Shown in pieces: positions 35,501 to 45,500 of a stretch of 64,000 bases of DNA (positions are counted from its first letter, which is position 1; every line of letters starts with the position of its first letter). The notes under the pieces are model-generated. The model had not been told where the DNA came from. It saw only the letters and a list, made by a program, of their open reading frames with translations, and made no database searches. Made by a program: the position numbers and the translations under genes. The stretch is from Incurvaria masculella. Taxonomy: Eukaryota > Arthropoda > Insecta > Lepidoptera > Incurvariidae. The stretch covers positions 625,001 to 689,000 of the forward strand of contig OX335653.1 of the NCBI GenBank assembly GCA_946894095.1. Reading direction: 5' to 3'.

Positions 35501-38385
35501 TTCAAACATTTATGAACTCTACGGCGTAGCCAAAATTTTATTTTAGAAGCGAGAAAGCATTGCTGACAAACCGAGTACTTGAACAACCAGTGATTTTCAA
35601 AACCAATTAGACAAGCAATTTATTTTATAAAAATAGGTTATGGTGCTGTCTCTAAAACAAACACAAAAACCACAATCGTTGTTGTTAATATTATTTCTGC
35701 CTACGGCGCCACCTGATCCGCATAGAGACGGCGGCGCGGGACACAAGAGGGGGTGTACAGTTACAAACAACCAGATTGGCTGTTTCCCTTATTTATTTAT
35801 CATATTAATTCTGTAGACAGAAATATAGGTTGGGGAAAAAGTTTCTTCGCATTTTTTAAGAAAATTCAAAACATTTTTTAATATGATTTATTTACATTTA
35901 ACTAAAGTATGTAGGTACCATTTTGTTCGATAACTTTTTGCCATCTTGTAGGTAGGGACATGATCCCATTGCTATAGAAATATTGGGACTTCTGATCAAT
36001 ATACCGCGACAAGTGGTTTTGGCAGTCCTCTCGTGATGTTAACCTGACACTGCCTAAAGAATTCTGAAGAGACCTAAACAGGTGGAAATCTGAAGGTGCA
36101 AGGTCAGGACTATACGGCGGATGCATTAACACCTCCCAGCCAAACTCTCTTAGTTTTTGCTGAGTGGCTAAAGATGTGTGAGGTCTAGCGTTATCATGAT
36201 GAAAAACCACACCCCTTCTGTTGATTAATTCCGGCCGCTTTCTCTCAACTTCTTGTTTTAATCTCATCAGTTGTTCGCAGTAGAGTTCAGAATCGATGGT
36301 CCTGCCTGGTGGTAACAGCTCATAATGAATAATGCCCTTCCAATCCCACCACACACACAGCATCACCTTGTTGCGAGTTAACCCGGGTTTCGCCACAGTC
36401 TGTGAAGCTTGACCGGCCTTTGACCACGACCTTTTTCGCACGTTCTTGTCGTACGTGATCCACTTTTCATCACCAGTTATCAGCTTCTTCAAAAATGGTT
36501 CGGTTTCATTACGTCGTAATAAAGAATCACAAATGAGTACACGGTTCATTAGATTTCTTTCAGTGAGCTCGTGAGGTGCCCAAATATCGAGCTTTTTTGT
36601 GTACCCAGTTTTTTTCAAATGCGCCAAAACTGTTTTGTGGTCAATTTCTAGTTCTTCAGCTACGTCGTAACTACTGATATGCCGATCTTGCTCCACTTTT
36701 TCAAAAATGGCATCCATTTTATCCGTAATAGGGCGACCAGAGCGACGTGCATCTTTGACATCAAAATTTCCGGATTGAAAACGCTTAAACCAAATTTGTG
36801 CTACTCTCACAGACACTGCACTAGGTCCATAAACATCGCAAATTTTTTTCGCGGCTAGCGTTGCATTTTTACCTTTTTTGTAGTAAAATTTTAAAATGTA
36901 TCGAATTTCTTCATTAGATTCACTCATTTTGACAGTACGAAAAACAAATGAGAATCACACATTTTCCTAATTTGAATTTGGAATTATGTTCTTTAAAATT
37001 TTAACTTTCAATGATACCAAAACCAGCCAGATACAAATAGTATAGCCAAAGAGATTTTATTACAAGTTCATACATACTATAATGCGAAAAGACTTTTTCC
37101 CCGACCTATTATTTTTTATAAAAATACAAATACATATGTGATGTTGTTTTGCATTGCTAGTATTTATGACAAATATATAAACATGGAAACACAGTTTAGC
37201 AGTTAACATTAGAGAAAAACCTAAAAGTTTAAAATGTATTATCAAATAAGCCTTGCTGAAGGCAACTTGTGTGCACTTGTATGAGGTTGTGTTGAGCCGA
37301 GTGAGGTTACCTGATTGTAGCCCTGAGTGGAGTGAGGACGGGAGCCAGCGGGGGGGCGTCGCGAGAACCACAGCCAGTAGCCGTACTGCAACTTATGGTG
37401 CTCTGGCGGTATCTGTCCATCATTCATATAAACATATATTTATGTACTGTTTTCAATATCACAATATTCAATATATAACGATATCACAAAGAATTCATAT
37501 GAGAATATCTTTGGGAGGTGGATACTTCGAACACGCAAGTCGTTAAGTAGCAGAGCATTAAAACTAAAAATGTAGCATAATAAATACTGTGATAGTAGGA
37601 GGCATTGATTATAGGCGGAGGTGAAATTAAGAGGATTTTAAGATACTTATAGACCCATACCCATAGAGCAGGGGCGGATTTGGTGGACACACTTTTCAAG
37701 TTTAGCAACATGTGTTGTATACACTAATATATTTTTTATGTCTTTGAAATTTCCACTAAAATTCTACCTACCCACAATATATTTAATTTCTTCAGTTTTT
37801 TCTTTTCACTTTTTCAACAAATATACAATTTATAACACCTTTTTATCACATGGAGAATGTTGGGAAATCACCCAAAAATTGCAAAGACAAACGTCCCAAT
37901 GTCAAATTCAGACACTGTACTGCTGGATACAACTCGCAGTGCCGGGGTTAGAGGACGTGCCTTTCATGGGCTCAAATCCTCGCCCCGGTCATAAACCACT
38001 TTCTTTCTCTTTCCGAGTTGGATAAGTGCATTTCGTTACGAATGCAAGCTGTTCCATGGTTCCAAAACTAGTGCCAACGCATTTGATGAAAATATGGTTG
38101 AAGCAGCATTGAAAAATTGTCCATGTTTTCCATCCAGTTCAGTCCTGGCGATTGTGTGGCATGACAGGTCCCATAAAAAAAAACATGGCCCTGCTGTTTG
38201 ACATGCACCAGCTGCTTTACCGTTGCACCAGAGTCGGGCATTACCTCGAGTGAGTCCATATCGTCGGAGGTGTCGATGTGGTTGTGGTGGGCGGGTGCAG
38301 GCGGTGATCCCTCGGCGTCGCGCTCCCCGGTGTCGCGCTGTGGCAGGTTCAGGTTGTAGAACTTGCACATCTTCCGCTCGCTCAT
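29423..38385 (-). CDS. 4EHP: 4EHP, eIF4E2-type mRNA cap-binding translational repressor
   Basis: Six minus-strand exons, all introns phase 0: 38245-38385, 37311-37412, 34034-34198, 31119-31241, 30128-30244, 29423-29551; 258 aa, close to human eIF4E2 (245). The eIF4E fold reads HKLQYGYWLWFSRRPP, FASVEQWWGLYSHLARP, KVGIKPMWEDEANVNGGKW, VVRLRKGQAGHAWEDLC, VLGEQFTVGGELCGVVLSV, HLAIWHRTAAD and RIRDTLRRVLQL. Cap stacking in 4EHP uses Tyr plus Trp instead of two Trp; here Y79 (GYNQ) and W125 (KPMW) fit. Known role: binds the m7G cap without eIF4G recruitment and represses selected mRNAs with partner proteins. The acidic N-terminus and a Ser/Asn/Thr-rich C-tail are divergent. Intron 2 (37310 to 34199) hosts a mariner, a LINE and a P repeat; intron 3 hosts Jockey fragments. 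Confidence 0.96.
30128..30244 (-). CDS. 4EHP: 4EHP exon 5
   Basis: EDHLAIWHRTAADTTTATRI then RDTLRRVLQLHP and IEYK. Reading through the donor instead would give a short alternative end (VRAAAPHPVRYTGE, stop 30083-30085). Confidence 0.93.
30900..31067 (-). mobile_element. CR1-like LINE 3' fragment
   Basis: Matches 46740-46900 (GATGAACGAGCAGCCTAAGC, TTAGGTGTTTGTCAAGCCTG) with an AATA tail on the minus strand. Its inner end is 52 bp from 4EHP exon 4. Confidence 0.7.
31119..31241 (-). CDS. 4EHP: 4EHP exon 4
   Basis: VVRLRKGQAGHAWEDLCLAV then LGEQFTVGGELCGVV and LSVRFQ. Phase 0 both ends. Confidence 0.95.
31242..32289. other. 4EHP intron 3, unassigned part
   Basis: AT-rich, no element defined; a short near-repeat of TTTTGGCATAATCC-type motifs lies at 31340-31385. 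Confidence 0.45.
32290..32795 (-). mobile_element. Jockey-like LINE fragment
   Basis: Minus strand, with stops: KYLGLHLDRRLSWTKHIFTK-like sequence, LKPVWTYGI, IEIIQRFQNKMLRIITNA and LKRKIPQDLIKP with a stop at 32313. C-terminal third of a Jockey-type ORF2; one nonsense change falls in the GIQLWGT motif. Confidence 0.85.
32880..33840 (+). mobile_element. Jockey-like LINE fragment (reverse transcriptase)
   Basis: Open 32985-33629: HTGVPQGSVLGPTLYLLFTA, TFADDTAAL (catalytic FADD), LKEWGIKANETKS, YLGVYLDRRLTWKKHIFTK, SYGIQLWGTTANSN. After a nonsense codon at 33627-33629 the frame continues IPSVKEEAKTKTAAYKSRL to APQDLITA and TAG at 33783-33785. 5'-truncated and divergent from the neighbour at 32290. 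Confidence 0.9.
34034..34198 (-). CDS. 4EHP: 4EHP exon 3 (cap-binding core)
   Basis: ALQLVARFASVEQWWGLYSH, LARPADLPPLTDLSLF and KVGIKPMWEDEANVNGGKW, containing W125. Phase 0 both ends. Confidence 0.96.
34361..35060 (-). mobile_element. Non-LTR retrotransposon 3' end with AAATA tail
   Basis: Minus-strand open frame 35014 to 34475 reads AVKILYNTFVRSKLESNGMI, LERVQKKILRFLYKKNYG and SSRTNMLRHAPLTRAL, typical of the region after the reverse transcriptase in non-LTR elements. Tail is about eight ATTT units (34361-34391). Reading upstream of 35014 continues LGFVLRQ. Clade not assigned. Confidence 0.75.
35101..35425 (-). repeat. Dispersed repeat family P
   Basis: Undisrupted copy like 17763-18060, with ATTTCATTTTATTTATTC end and GTAGTCAAACCACACTAAG. 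Confidence 0.65.
35426..35824. other. 4EHP intron 2, unassigned part
   Basis: No gene or element recognised. Confidence 0.45.
35825..37109 (-). mobile_element. Mariner element, copy 2 (open transposase)
   Basis: About 1.285 kb with the same terminal repeats as 4202-5487 and TA beside the right end (37110-37111). The left end reads TATAGGT, so the TA there overlaps by one base with the element end seen in copy 1. Sits in 4EHP intron 2, in the same orientation as 4EHP. Confidence 0.95.
35902..36927 (-). CDS. Mariner transposase, DD34D, 341 aa, uninterrupted
   Basis: Full-length frame from ATG at 36927 to a stop at 35902. N-terminal helix-turn-helix region (SVRVAQIWFKRFQSGN, RRSGRP linker), catalytic Asp153 (TGDEKWI), Asp245 (FHHDNARPH) and Asp280 (LAPSDFHLF), with exactly 34 residues between the last two: the mariner DD34D triad. 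WAPHEL and YSPDLAPSD family motifs are intact. About six residues differ from the dead copy at 4384-5410. Sequence alone shows it is open, not that it is expressed or active. Confidence 0.95.
   Translation of the reverse strand: MSESNEEIRYILKFYYKKGKNATLAAKKICDVYGPSAVSVRVAQIWFKRFQSGNFDVKDARRSGRPITDKMDAIFEKVEQDRHISSYDVAEELEIDHKTVLAHLKKTGYTKKLDIWAPHELTERNLMNRVLICDSLLRRNETEPFLKKLITGDEKWITYDKNVRKRSWSKAGQASQTVAKPGLTRNKVMLCVWWDWKGIIHYELLPPGRTIDSELYCEQLMRLKQEVERKRPELINRRGVVFHHDNARPHTSLATQQKLREFGWEVLMHPPYSPDLAPSDFHLFRSLQNSLGSVRLTSREDCQNHLSRYIDQKSQYFYSNGIMSLPTRWQKVIEQNGTYIL
37311..37412 (-). CDS. 4EHP: 4EHP exon 2
   Basis: IPPEHHKLQYGYWLWFSRRP then PAGSRPHSTQGYNQ, containing the predicted cap-stacking Y79. 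Phase 0 both ends. Confidence 0.93.
37413..37924. other. 4EHP intron 1, unassigned part
   Basis: AT-rich, no gene or element recognised. Confidence 0.45.
37925..38190 (+). repeat. Composite SINE (S), tRNA-like head, internally deleted
   Basis: CTCGCAGTGCCGGGGTTAGA, B-box-like GGGCTCAAATCCTCG, CTTTCTCTTTCCGAGTTGG linker, then body to CCATCCAGTTCAG and part of the tail. It ends only about 55 bp from the 4EHP exon 1 donor. Confidence 0.7.
38245..38385 (-). CDS. 4EHP: 4EHP exon 1 (start codon)
   Basis: ATG at 38383-38385: MSERKMCKFYNLNLPQRDTG, an acidic His-containing stretch and DDMDSLE, then donor GTAATG. Upstream 38386-38450 is GC-rich and may be 5' UTR, bounded by an AG in CACCACAG. Confidence 0.88.
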
Positions 38386-38551
38386 CTCACTCCAGCATCA
38401 CGCGACGCCGTTCGCCGTGTCGCGCCTCGCTTCCGTCACCGCTGCCTCACTGTGGTGCATATGTTACAATGTATAAAACCAATTCTATTGAAAATTATAA
38501 CATTATTTATTCAATTGACTTTCTCATGATCAAATAAGTCATTATTTAGTA

Positions 38552-38830
38552 ATGTAGCCTTGGTAGAACAGAGGCGTGACGCCTTGGGTTTATATCCTGA
38601 GATTAAGCAACACTGGGCACAGGCGGGTTCAAGATGGGTGGCCATTGAGGCTAGCAGTGGTTCAGATTCAATGAACCCTCTTCATTTGATTGTAGGTGGT
38701 AAGGTTAATTTCTCCTGGACTGGCGCCCCATCACTTAAATTAAAAACATAGTCATGCAATGTAAGGAAGGTCCTGGCACGGCACCTAGGTAGGTACATAT
38801 TTCTCAAGCACAACACACGCTAATATTATG
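38552..38830 (+). repeat. Composite SINE (S), clearest 5S-like head
   Basis: GAGATTAAGCAACACTGGGC followed by GGGTTCAAGATGGGTGGCC strongly resembles the 5S rRNA internal control region; then the S body (GTAGGTGGTAAGGTTAATTT) and tail (GAAGGTCCTGGCACGGCACC). Confidence 0.75.
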
Positions 38831-41800
38831 ACAGGAGGTGTAGTCCCATAAAAATATAGACAAAAGTGAGTTCCTTTTGTTGACCATTTTCAATTATTTA
38901 TTAAGAATTTCTTCTTACATCAGACACAATACATTATACATCTGTCTTCAAAATGTAAACAACACAACTGTGTATTACAACATGTAGTAGAAGGTCTACT
39001 ATATGTTATTTTTTTATGTGGCATGTCAAATCACAATCCCCATACAAGAGTAGTTTACTCATAATTTGAAAACCACTTTACAAACTACCTTTGTATGGGG
39101 AGCATAGCTTATGGGCCATTCTTAAGTAAAAATGGTTTATAGAGAAAATGATACTACAAATAGGGTTTGGTATGGTATCTTAAAGAACACCTAAGAATAA
39201 CAAAGAAAACGAAAGAACACCAAGAAACTTCTGAGAATCATATTGGGCCAATCGAAATGATTCCAACAATCCAATGAATCGGAATTGTTTTAAATTTACT
39301 ATTAATTATTATCAAATTATACAGTTATTAGAAATAACAAATGAATGATCATTCAAATGAATCATTGAAATGATTTATTGCGAATAGCAGCTCTCATTAT
39401 TCAGCTTTCAGTCCGTCAACTGATTGATCGAAGTCACTCGTCACGCGCTGCCTATTAGGCAAAAAAAATTGGGACCAAAAACGTTTCAAGAAATGCTCAT
39501 TTTTAATGAAAATGTAGAACTTCCTTACCTAATGAATGCATTGCCTAATTTCTGTACCTCAAAACACATATTAATGAAAAAAATAACAGATAGGTACATT
39601 ATCTCATATTTTTTCTCATAAAGCATTGCCCAATTGATCTTGGTCCGTGCATGGGGGTGAATAAATAACAGGAGAACGAATGGAACTATAAAAGTGTCGA
39701 CACGTCAATTGTGCCGCGGGAGGAATTTGGCCTTTGTTTCGGCTCTCGCTGAATACATCATTACAAATGAAGAATGACGTAATGACCATGAGGTTTATTG
39801 AAGAATAAATCTTATCTTTATCAGTTTACCTACCAATTTGGGAGACTTCAAAACGGATTTTTCTGTTTTTATCACTGCGTTAAAAATGTGTACGACGATA
39901 TAATGTTGTAAACTCTGCGATAGCCAATGTGGACTGGATAGGTGACCTGCATTTGCAATCAGCGACTTGCGCGGTTGATATTTTTTAAGACAAATTATAT
40001 AATATAATAAAAACATATTAAAAAACAAAGACAATGTGCTTCTTGGTTCACACCGGACCTACTGAAGCTTTATAAACGCAAAACTAAATTTATCAATTTA
40101 AGAAAGCTGTATTGTGTACACTTTCCGCTTAGAAACAAATGGCCAAATACATATATTTTGTAATATATTTATGTATGAATATACTGTAGTTACTATTAAT
40201 ATACTCATACCTTAAAATAATCTAGTTCTGTCAATGTTATTTACTTATTTACTTTTCTTTGGTCCTATGTTCCCATACCATACTGTATTATACTATATTG
40301 TACATCACATTACGTTTTACAGATTGCAATTTATTCGATCGGGATGATTCACTTAAGCATTGCAACAACAATATCGACTGTGGTTTGCTTCATCTTTAAT
40401 ATAAAAGTTAATCAAAAGCTGTAAGTTTTTCTTATTTAGTTTCTCTGTTCTACACTATACATATACTGCTTCGTCCTACTACTTTTGCTAAACTTGTGAA
40501 ATACGAAGCTGGACTAACATATTTTCTAAGCAATATATTAACACTTATATTAAGTTTTCTATGTTACTCTGTTTGTTTTTCCTGAAATTAATAAATAAAT
40601 GAAATAAAAATAAATAAATCGCTTGGCATCATTTTTTGCGCGCTCGTTGAATGCTAGTTATTTCTCCATACATTCTTCAACTCCATGGGTCCGTGTAGAT
40701 TCTTTTTGAAATATTCAAAATGAAAGACTCAAGGTGAGTAAGTGAGCCGTTACGAGCACGCCCATTTGAGTGCCAATAGCACAAAAAATATTAAAACCAT
40801 ATTATTAAGAAACACGAATGACCTGCTGCAATCACATAAAACTATACGGCATGCATACTGCAGCGAATGGTGGAAGTGGCATCCTTGGACACAACTAGGA
40901 ATATCGCTCAGCCTAGGAGTTTTTGTACTCCTGTGATTGTTTACGTCTCGAGAGTAATATCCCAAGCTTTATACGTACCTTGAGCGAGCTGTAAAAGACC
41001 CGAGGAACCCAGTGGGCAGGTCAAAAACGCCACGTGCTCGGAGGTTATGTAGGCGTTTGGGGCGCCTGGCTTGTCTCGAAGCTTTTACTGTTTATCTACT
41101 CGTAGTTCGTTTTGAGGACCCTGCACGTATTAGCTTATCTGATCAGCTAAAACATGAACGTAAATTGCCACACACACAAGTCTGGAAACAGGATCACCAA
41201 TTTTAACTTGGTTGACAGATTGACAGCCATGACAGCTTCGCGGTACGTTTTAGAGAAAAATATTAGAATTTCATTAGCAGCTTCTCTGTCATACATTTGA
41301 TGAAAAAGGTAATAGTTTTTTTTAGCATTTCCATAGACCTAGCATATTTCTATGAGCATTTCTGAAGTTGTAGTACACTAGCTGTGTTCGGGCAGACTGC
41401 TACAGGTCGTTCGGTGCCTATATAACTAAATTTGATATCTCATCATTTAAATAAAAAAAACGGGGGTTGTCGAAGTCGGGTTACTTGCTACCGCTATTTT
41501 TGTTTTCCTGAACTCTATCAAAAAATAAAACCCAACGTCAATCCCGAAGGTTATAACTCTGTCAAAGGATATTTTTTGCCATCCAATTTAGATTAGACTT
41601 TATACAGTTTTTATTTTATTTCGTTATAATCTAACAAGGAGTTTTCGAGTACAACTCGCAATGGAATCAAACCACTACTATTACTGCCCTTCCGAGAAAA
41701 CGGCGTGAAGGTATGTATGTATGGCTAACCTAAACCACAAACAAATCTTCTCAAACGAATAATTACTTAACAAAAAAATACCCTCAGCCTAAAATGAATA

Positions 41801-42416
41801 AGCAGTGGGCAACTTGCATTGTTATAATGGCAACACATCCCCGTACCGCGAAGATGAACGTTCAATATTATATTAATATTATGGCGACTGTTCAGTTCTG
41901 ATTTTGGCCACGCGCAAAAAGAGCGATGTGACATTATATCGTCCTCACACTAGAATTGCCCTTGGGGTCTACTCATGAGTTGCAGACTATCTACTCAGGA
42001 AGGCGAAAACGATAGTCACACATGAAAGTGAGAGGTTCTCGCCTGACGTCATCAAACATTAAGAGTAATGTTCCTGTCATCGCACTCTAATTAGAATAAT
42101 TAGAAAGGGACAATACTAGGGTGACTCTTGACTCTCATTTCATGACGTTATGACTCACCGGTGACACACAGGTGAGAGTGGACTCTCTGTACGAAATATC
42201 AAATTATATTTTGTGTTTTCTTAATTTTATTCTGTGGATTTTATATTTTCTGTGTTTCGCCGCTCGCTGTCGCGCCGCTGTTTGAAATTAGGATATTCTA
42301 TTCTATGTTGCTTATAACATCCCAAATAAATGCATTTAAAGCAATGATAATTTTAGTATAGGATCTTGTTGAGGCACAAGTTATTTAAACTAATTCGGGC
42401 GGACTACGGCACAATC
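38831..42416. other. Intergenic region between divergent 4EHP and cdc16
   Basis: No gene recognised. 42040-42195 is an inverted copy of the repeat at 2330-2490. A GC-rich patch (CGCCGCTCGCTGTCGCGCCG, about 42259) lies about 150 bp before the cdc16 ATG and could be near its promoter. Confidence 0.45.
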
Positions 42417-42524
42417 ATGTCACGCGCACGATCAGCGGCCAGTGCTTTCGGCGGAACCGCCGGTGCAGGCGATGTACTCGACCCAGAGGCTATGTGCGCC
42501 CTTGTGCGCCAGTATTCTGACTTG
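42417..42524 (+). CDS. Cdc16: cdc16 exon 1
   Basis: MSRARSAASAFGGTAG then DPEAMCALVRQYSDL; the N-terminal 27 residues are not conserved. Donor GTAAGT, phase 0. Confidence 0.85.
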
Positions 42525-45500
42525 GTAAGTTCGTGTCTTCCTCAGTACTTTTTAGTGGTTCTCATTATTAAACTATGGGACCATTCGTACTCCAATGGTA
42601 AAATAAAAAAGGGCACACTTCTGCGGCAGCGCTTCAAGCGCCTGTATCGCGCCACCCGAACATTCCTCATTGGTACTCCTTTACTTCCTTTCCTGGAGCG
42701 ACTCCGTAACAATTTCGAGATTCGACGTCCTGTCACTATTTAACTTAGTCTCACTCATCTCGCTCCTGAGCCCACCCGATCTCGGCTTTTAGATGAAGCA
42801 TTTCACACTAGGAAGCTCCTTAATCCCGAAATCACATTTGGGGCACAAATATTTAAGTGAATGCACTTTTTGGAATTTTGTTATCACACTATGGCCTCAA
42901 GATGAAAATTTAAATATTTATTAGATTGAATTCGCATTGTATTCAGACAGTTGAAAAAAATGTATAGAATTTTAGGGTGAGATAAATAGTCATATCAGAA
43001 ACTACGGCTGAGATAAATAGTCATGACGAAAACTAAGACTAAAGAAAAGTAGTTCAAGCACTGAAATCTCAAAGTTGTTCAAAGTGACTTCACAAAGTAC
43101 TACTTTTCGTTAGTATTTGTTTCTGTTATGACTATTAATCTCATAGTTTGCGGTCCCGCTGCAAGAAAACTTACCTCTTAAGATACAAAATAGGACTACC
43201 ATATAGTGAAAATACACACCCGATAACACTAGTCTGTAAGTGGTTGCCATTCCGTAACCTGGAAGAACCATAAGAAAATGTATATTTTAAATTTAAATTT
43301 TAACCCAAAAAATATCTCATGTGATACACGATCTGAACTTAGATGTAGTATCACTATTTTATAACACATAACTTAATATATACATAACTATAATATTAAG
43401 TTTGGCGGCTTACAGCGTGTATGAGGAGAAGACAGGAGCAGCACGTCCTGCTCTTCATACACTCTGTAACTAAATATTATAAATTTTGTAAATGAGATCC
43501 CTATAAAGAATCATGAACGAAAAGTCATACTTTTTGACGTCACTTTGACATTATGTAAAACGACGCATTATGTACTCTGACATTTCGTCCATACAAACTG
43601 TAAAAAGTGATGTCACAAGGTACCCCCTTTTGTTAGTCTTACTTTTTTTTTTTTTTTTTTTTTTATTAGGTTTGTCGACGTAGACTTGTTTCAAAAAAAT
43701 TGTTTTACAAAACAAAATGGATTAATACTATCGGAAACTATCTACAATTAAAGACAAACACATTTCTTACAATTAAAGACAAAAACATACTTTCTGTTAT
43801 GACTATTTATATAAGCCTTAGAATATTGGTTATAATGTTTACTTTTACTCATTATTTTAATAATGAAACTTTTATTTTAAGAAGATAAAACACCTTCACT
43901 GAAGTTATTAACTGGTTAAGACGTTAGTTTGGTTTAAAATTAACCACTTAATAGAATTGCATATCTCAGGATTGCTATAGGACAAGTGCTCAAGACAAAG
44001 TTGAATGTAGTTGTGGTGAATTTATCCAAAATATTTTCTGTTCACAGGGTCAGTGGTCGACCGCACTTTTCTGGGCCGACAAAGCGCTCGCACTACGCGG
44101 GGGCGGCGCGGCGAGCGGCGCGGCGGACGGCGCGGACAGTGTGTGGCTTGTGGCGACGTGCCTGACGGCGCGCGGCGAGTGGCACCGGGCGCTCCACGCG
44201 CTCACCTCGCGGGAACTCCACAAGTTTGTGCTTTGAATGTTTTTGTGCTGTCTGTGGTACTACCGAGTCGTGGGGAGCCTACCGTCGGGGTTTGCCTTAC
44301 AGTCCCTCGACGATTGAGATCAGTCTCGTAGATCCCTAGGTGGTTAGCTGCACGAGTGGACAATGTTGACTGGCAGGTACATTGCGTCTGGGCGTCCACT
44401 CCGCTAGCAATGAACGTCCCTAGGAGTTGGCCGTGGGCTGATAATCAAAGATGGTATGGGGTAAGGGAGTTGTACTTGCTAAGTTGGGCCTGAGGCATCA
44501 AAAAATTATGCTCACCATGAAATAATTTCCAGCGACAGAAATCTGGGTATCTTGCTTAGATTGAGTGAATAAGACACGTTTGACATGACATTTTCCAGGC
44601 GGGGCCATCCCGCTCAACTCCCCATACAAACGGGGAAAGAAGATCACGCTCATATTTCTTGTCAGAGATACAAAATTTTGCTCAAAATAGCTTTTTTTGA
44701 TCGAACTAGATGTCTGATGACCGTTGGCATTGTACAATTGTGTATGGTTTCTAAGTTATAAGGTCCGAAAGTTTGCTTTTTCGCACGTTTTATACAATAA
44801 CTTTGGAGGTGCATTACGCAAACATAAAGTAAGAACATCTTAAAAAGATTAGTCATCAGACATTTGGTTTTTGTTAGTTTTTTGACTACAGCGGTCGTGG
44901 TTTACTTTTAGCTAGAAGTCATTTTGTAACTACAATTTTCGTAAATCTTACCAAATCAAACACTATGCGCATTGTCTGCTTTGTGGACATGTTGCATCCG
45001 CCTCATCACGGAGCCTGTCTTTTTCTTTTAAACATAGAAGGTCCCGGAGCGCAATAGCACGGTTTTGTACCGTGCCCCCGAATGAGTTAGTCCCACCGGG
45101 AAGGGCCACCTTAAGGTGGGCCTGAGGCATAAAAAAATACGCTAACCATAAAATATTTTCCAGCGACAGAATTCTGGGTATCTTGCTTAGAATGAGTGAA
45201 TTTGACACGTTTGACATAACATTTTCCAGGCGTCACCTGCTGTGCCTGCACGCGGGTGCGCGCGCGCTACTGGCGGCGCGGGAGCCTGCGCAGGCGCTGC
45301 AGCTCATCTGCGACGTAGAGCCCGAGTCGCTCGACCACACGCACCCCGACATCCCGCACCACGTGAGTAACGCGACACCGGCTGTACCTCTCGCAGGGGC
45401 ACACATGCTCTAAGCCTAACAATACATTAAAAGAGGCACTCCAAAGTAGAATATTATAACAGACTGTATGCTGACCTAACCTTGAATCATCTTTTACTAC

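Noticed and set aside
38560..38660. 5S rRNA gene
   Set aside because: Only the internal promoter region resembles 5S; it continues into the SINE body and recurs at several dispersed sites.
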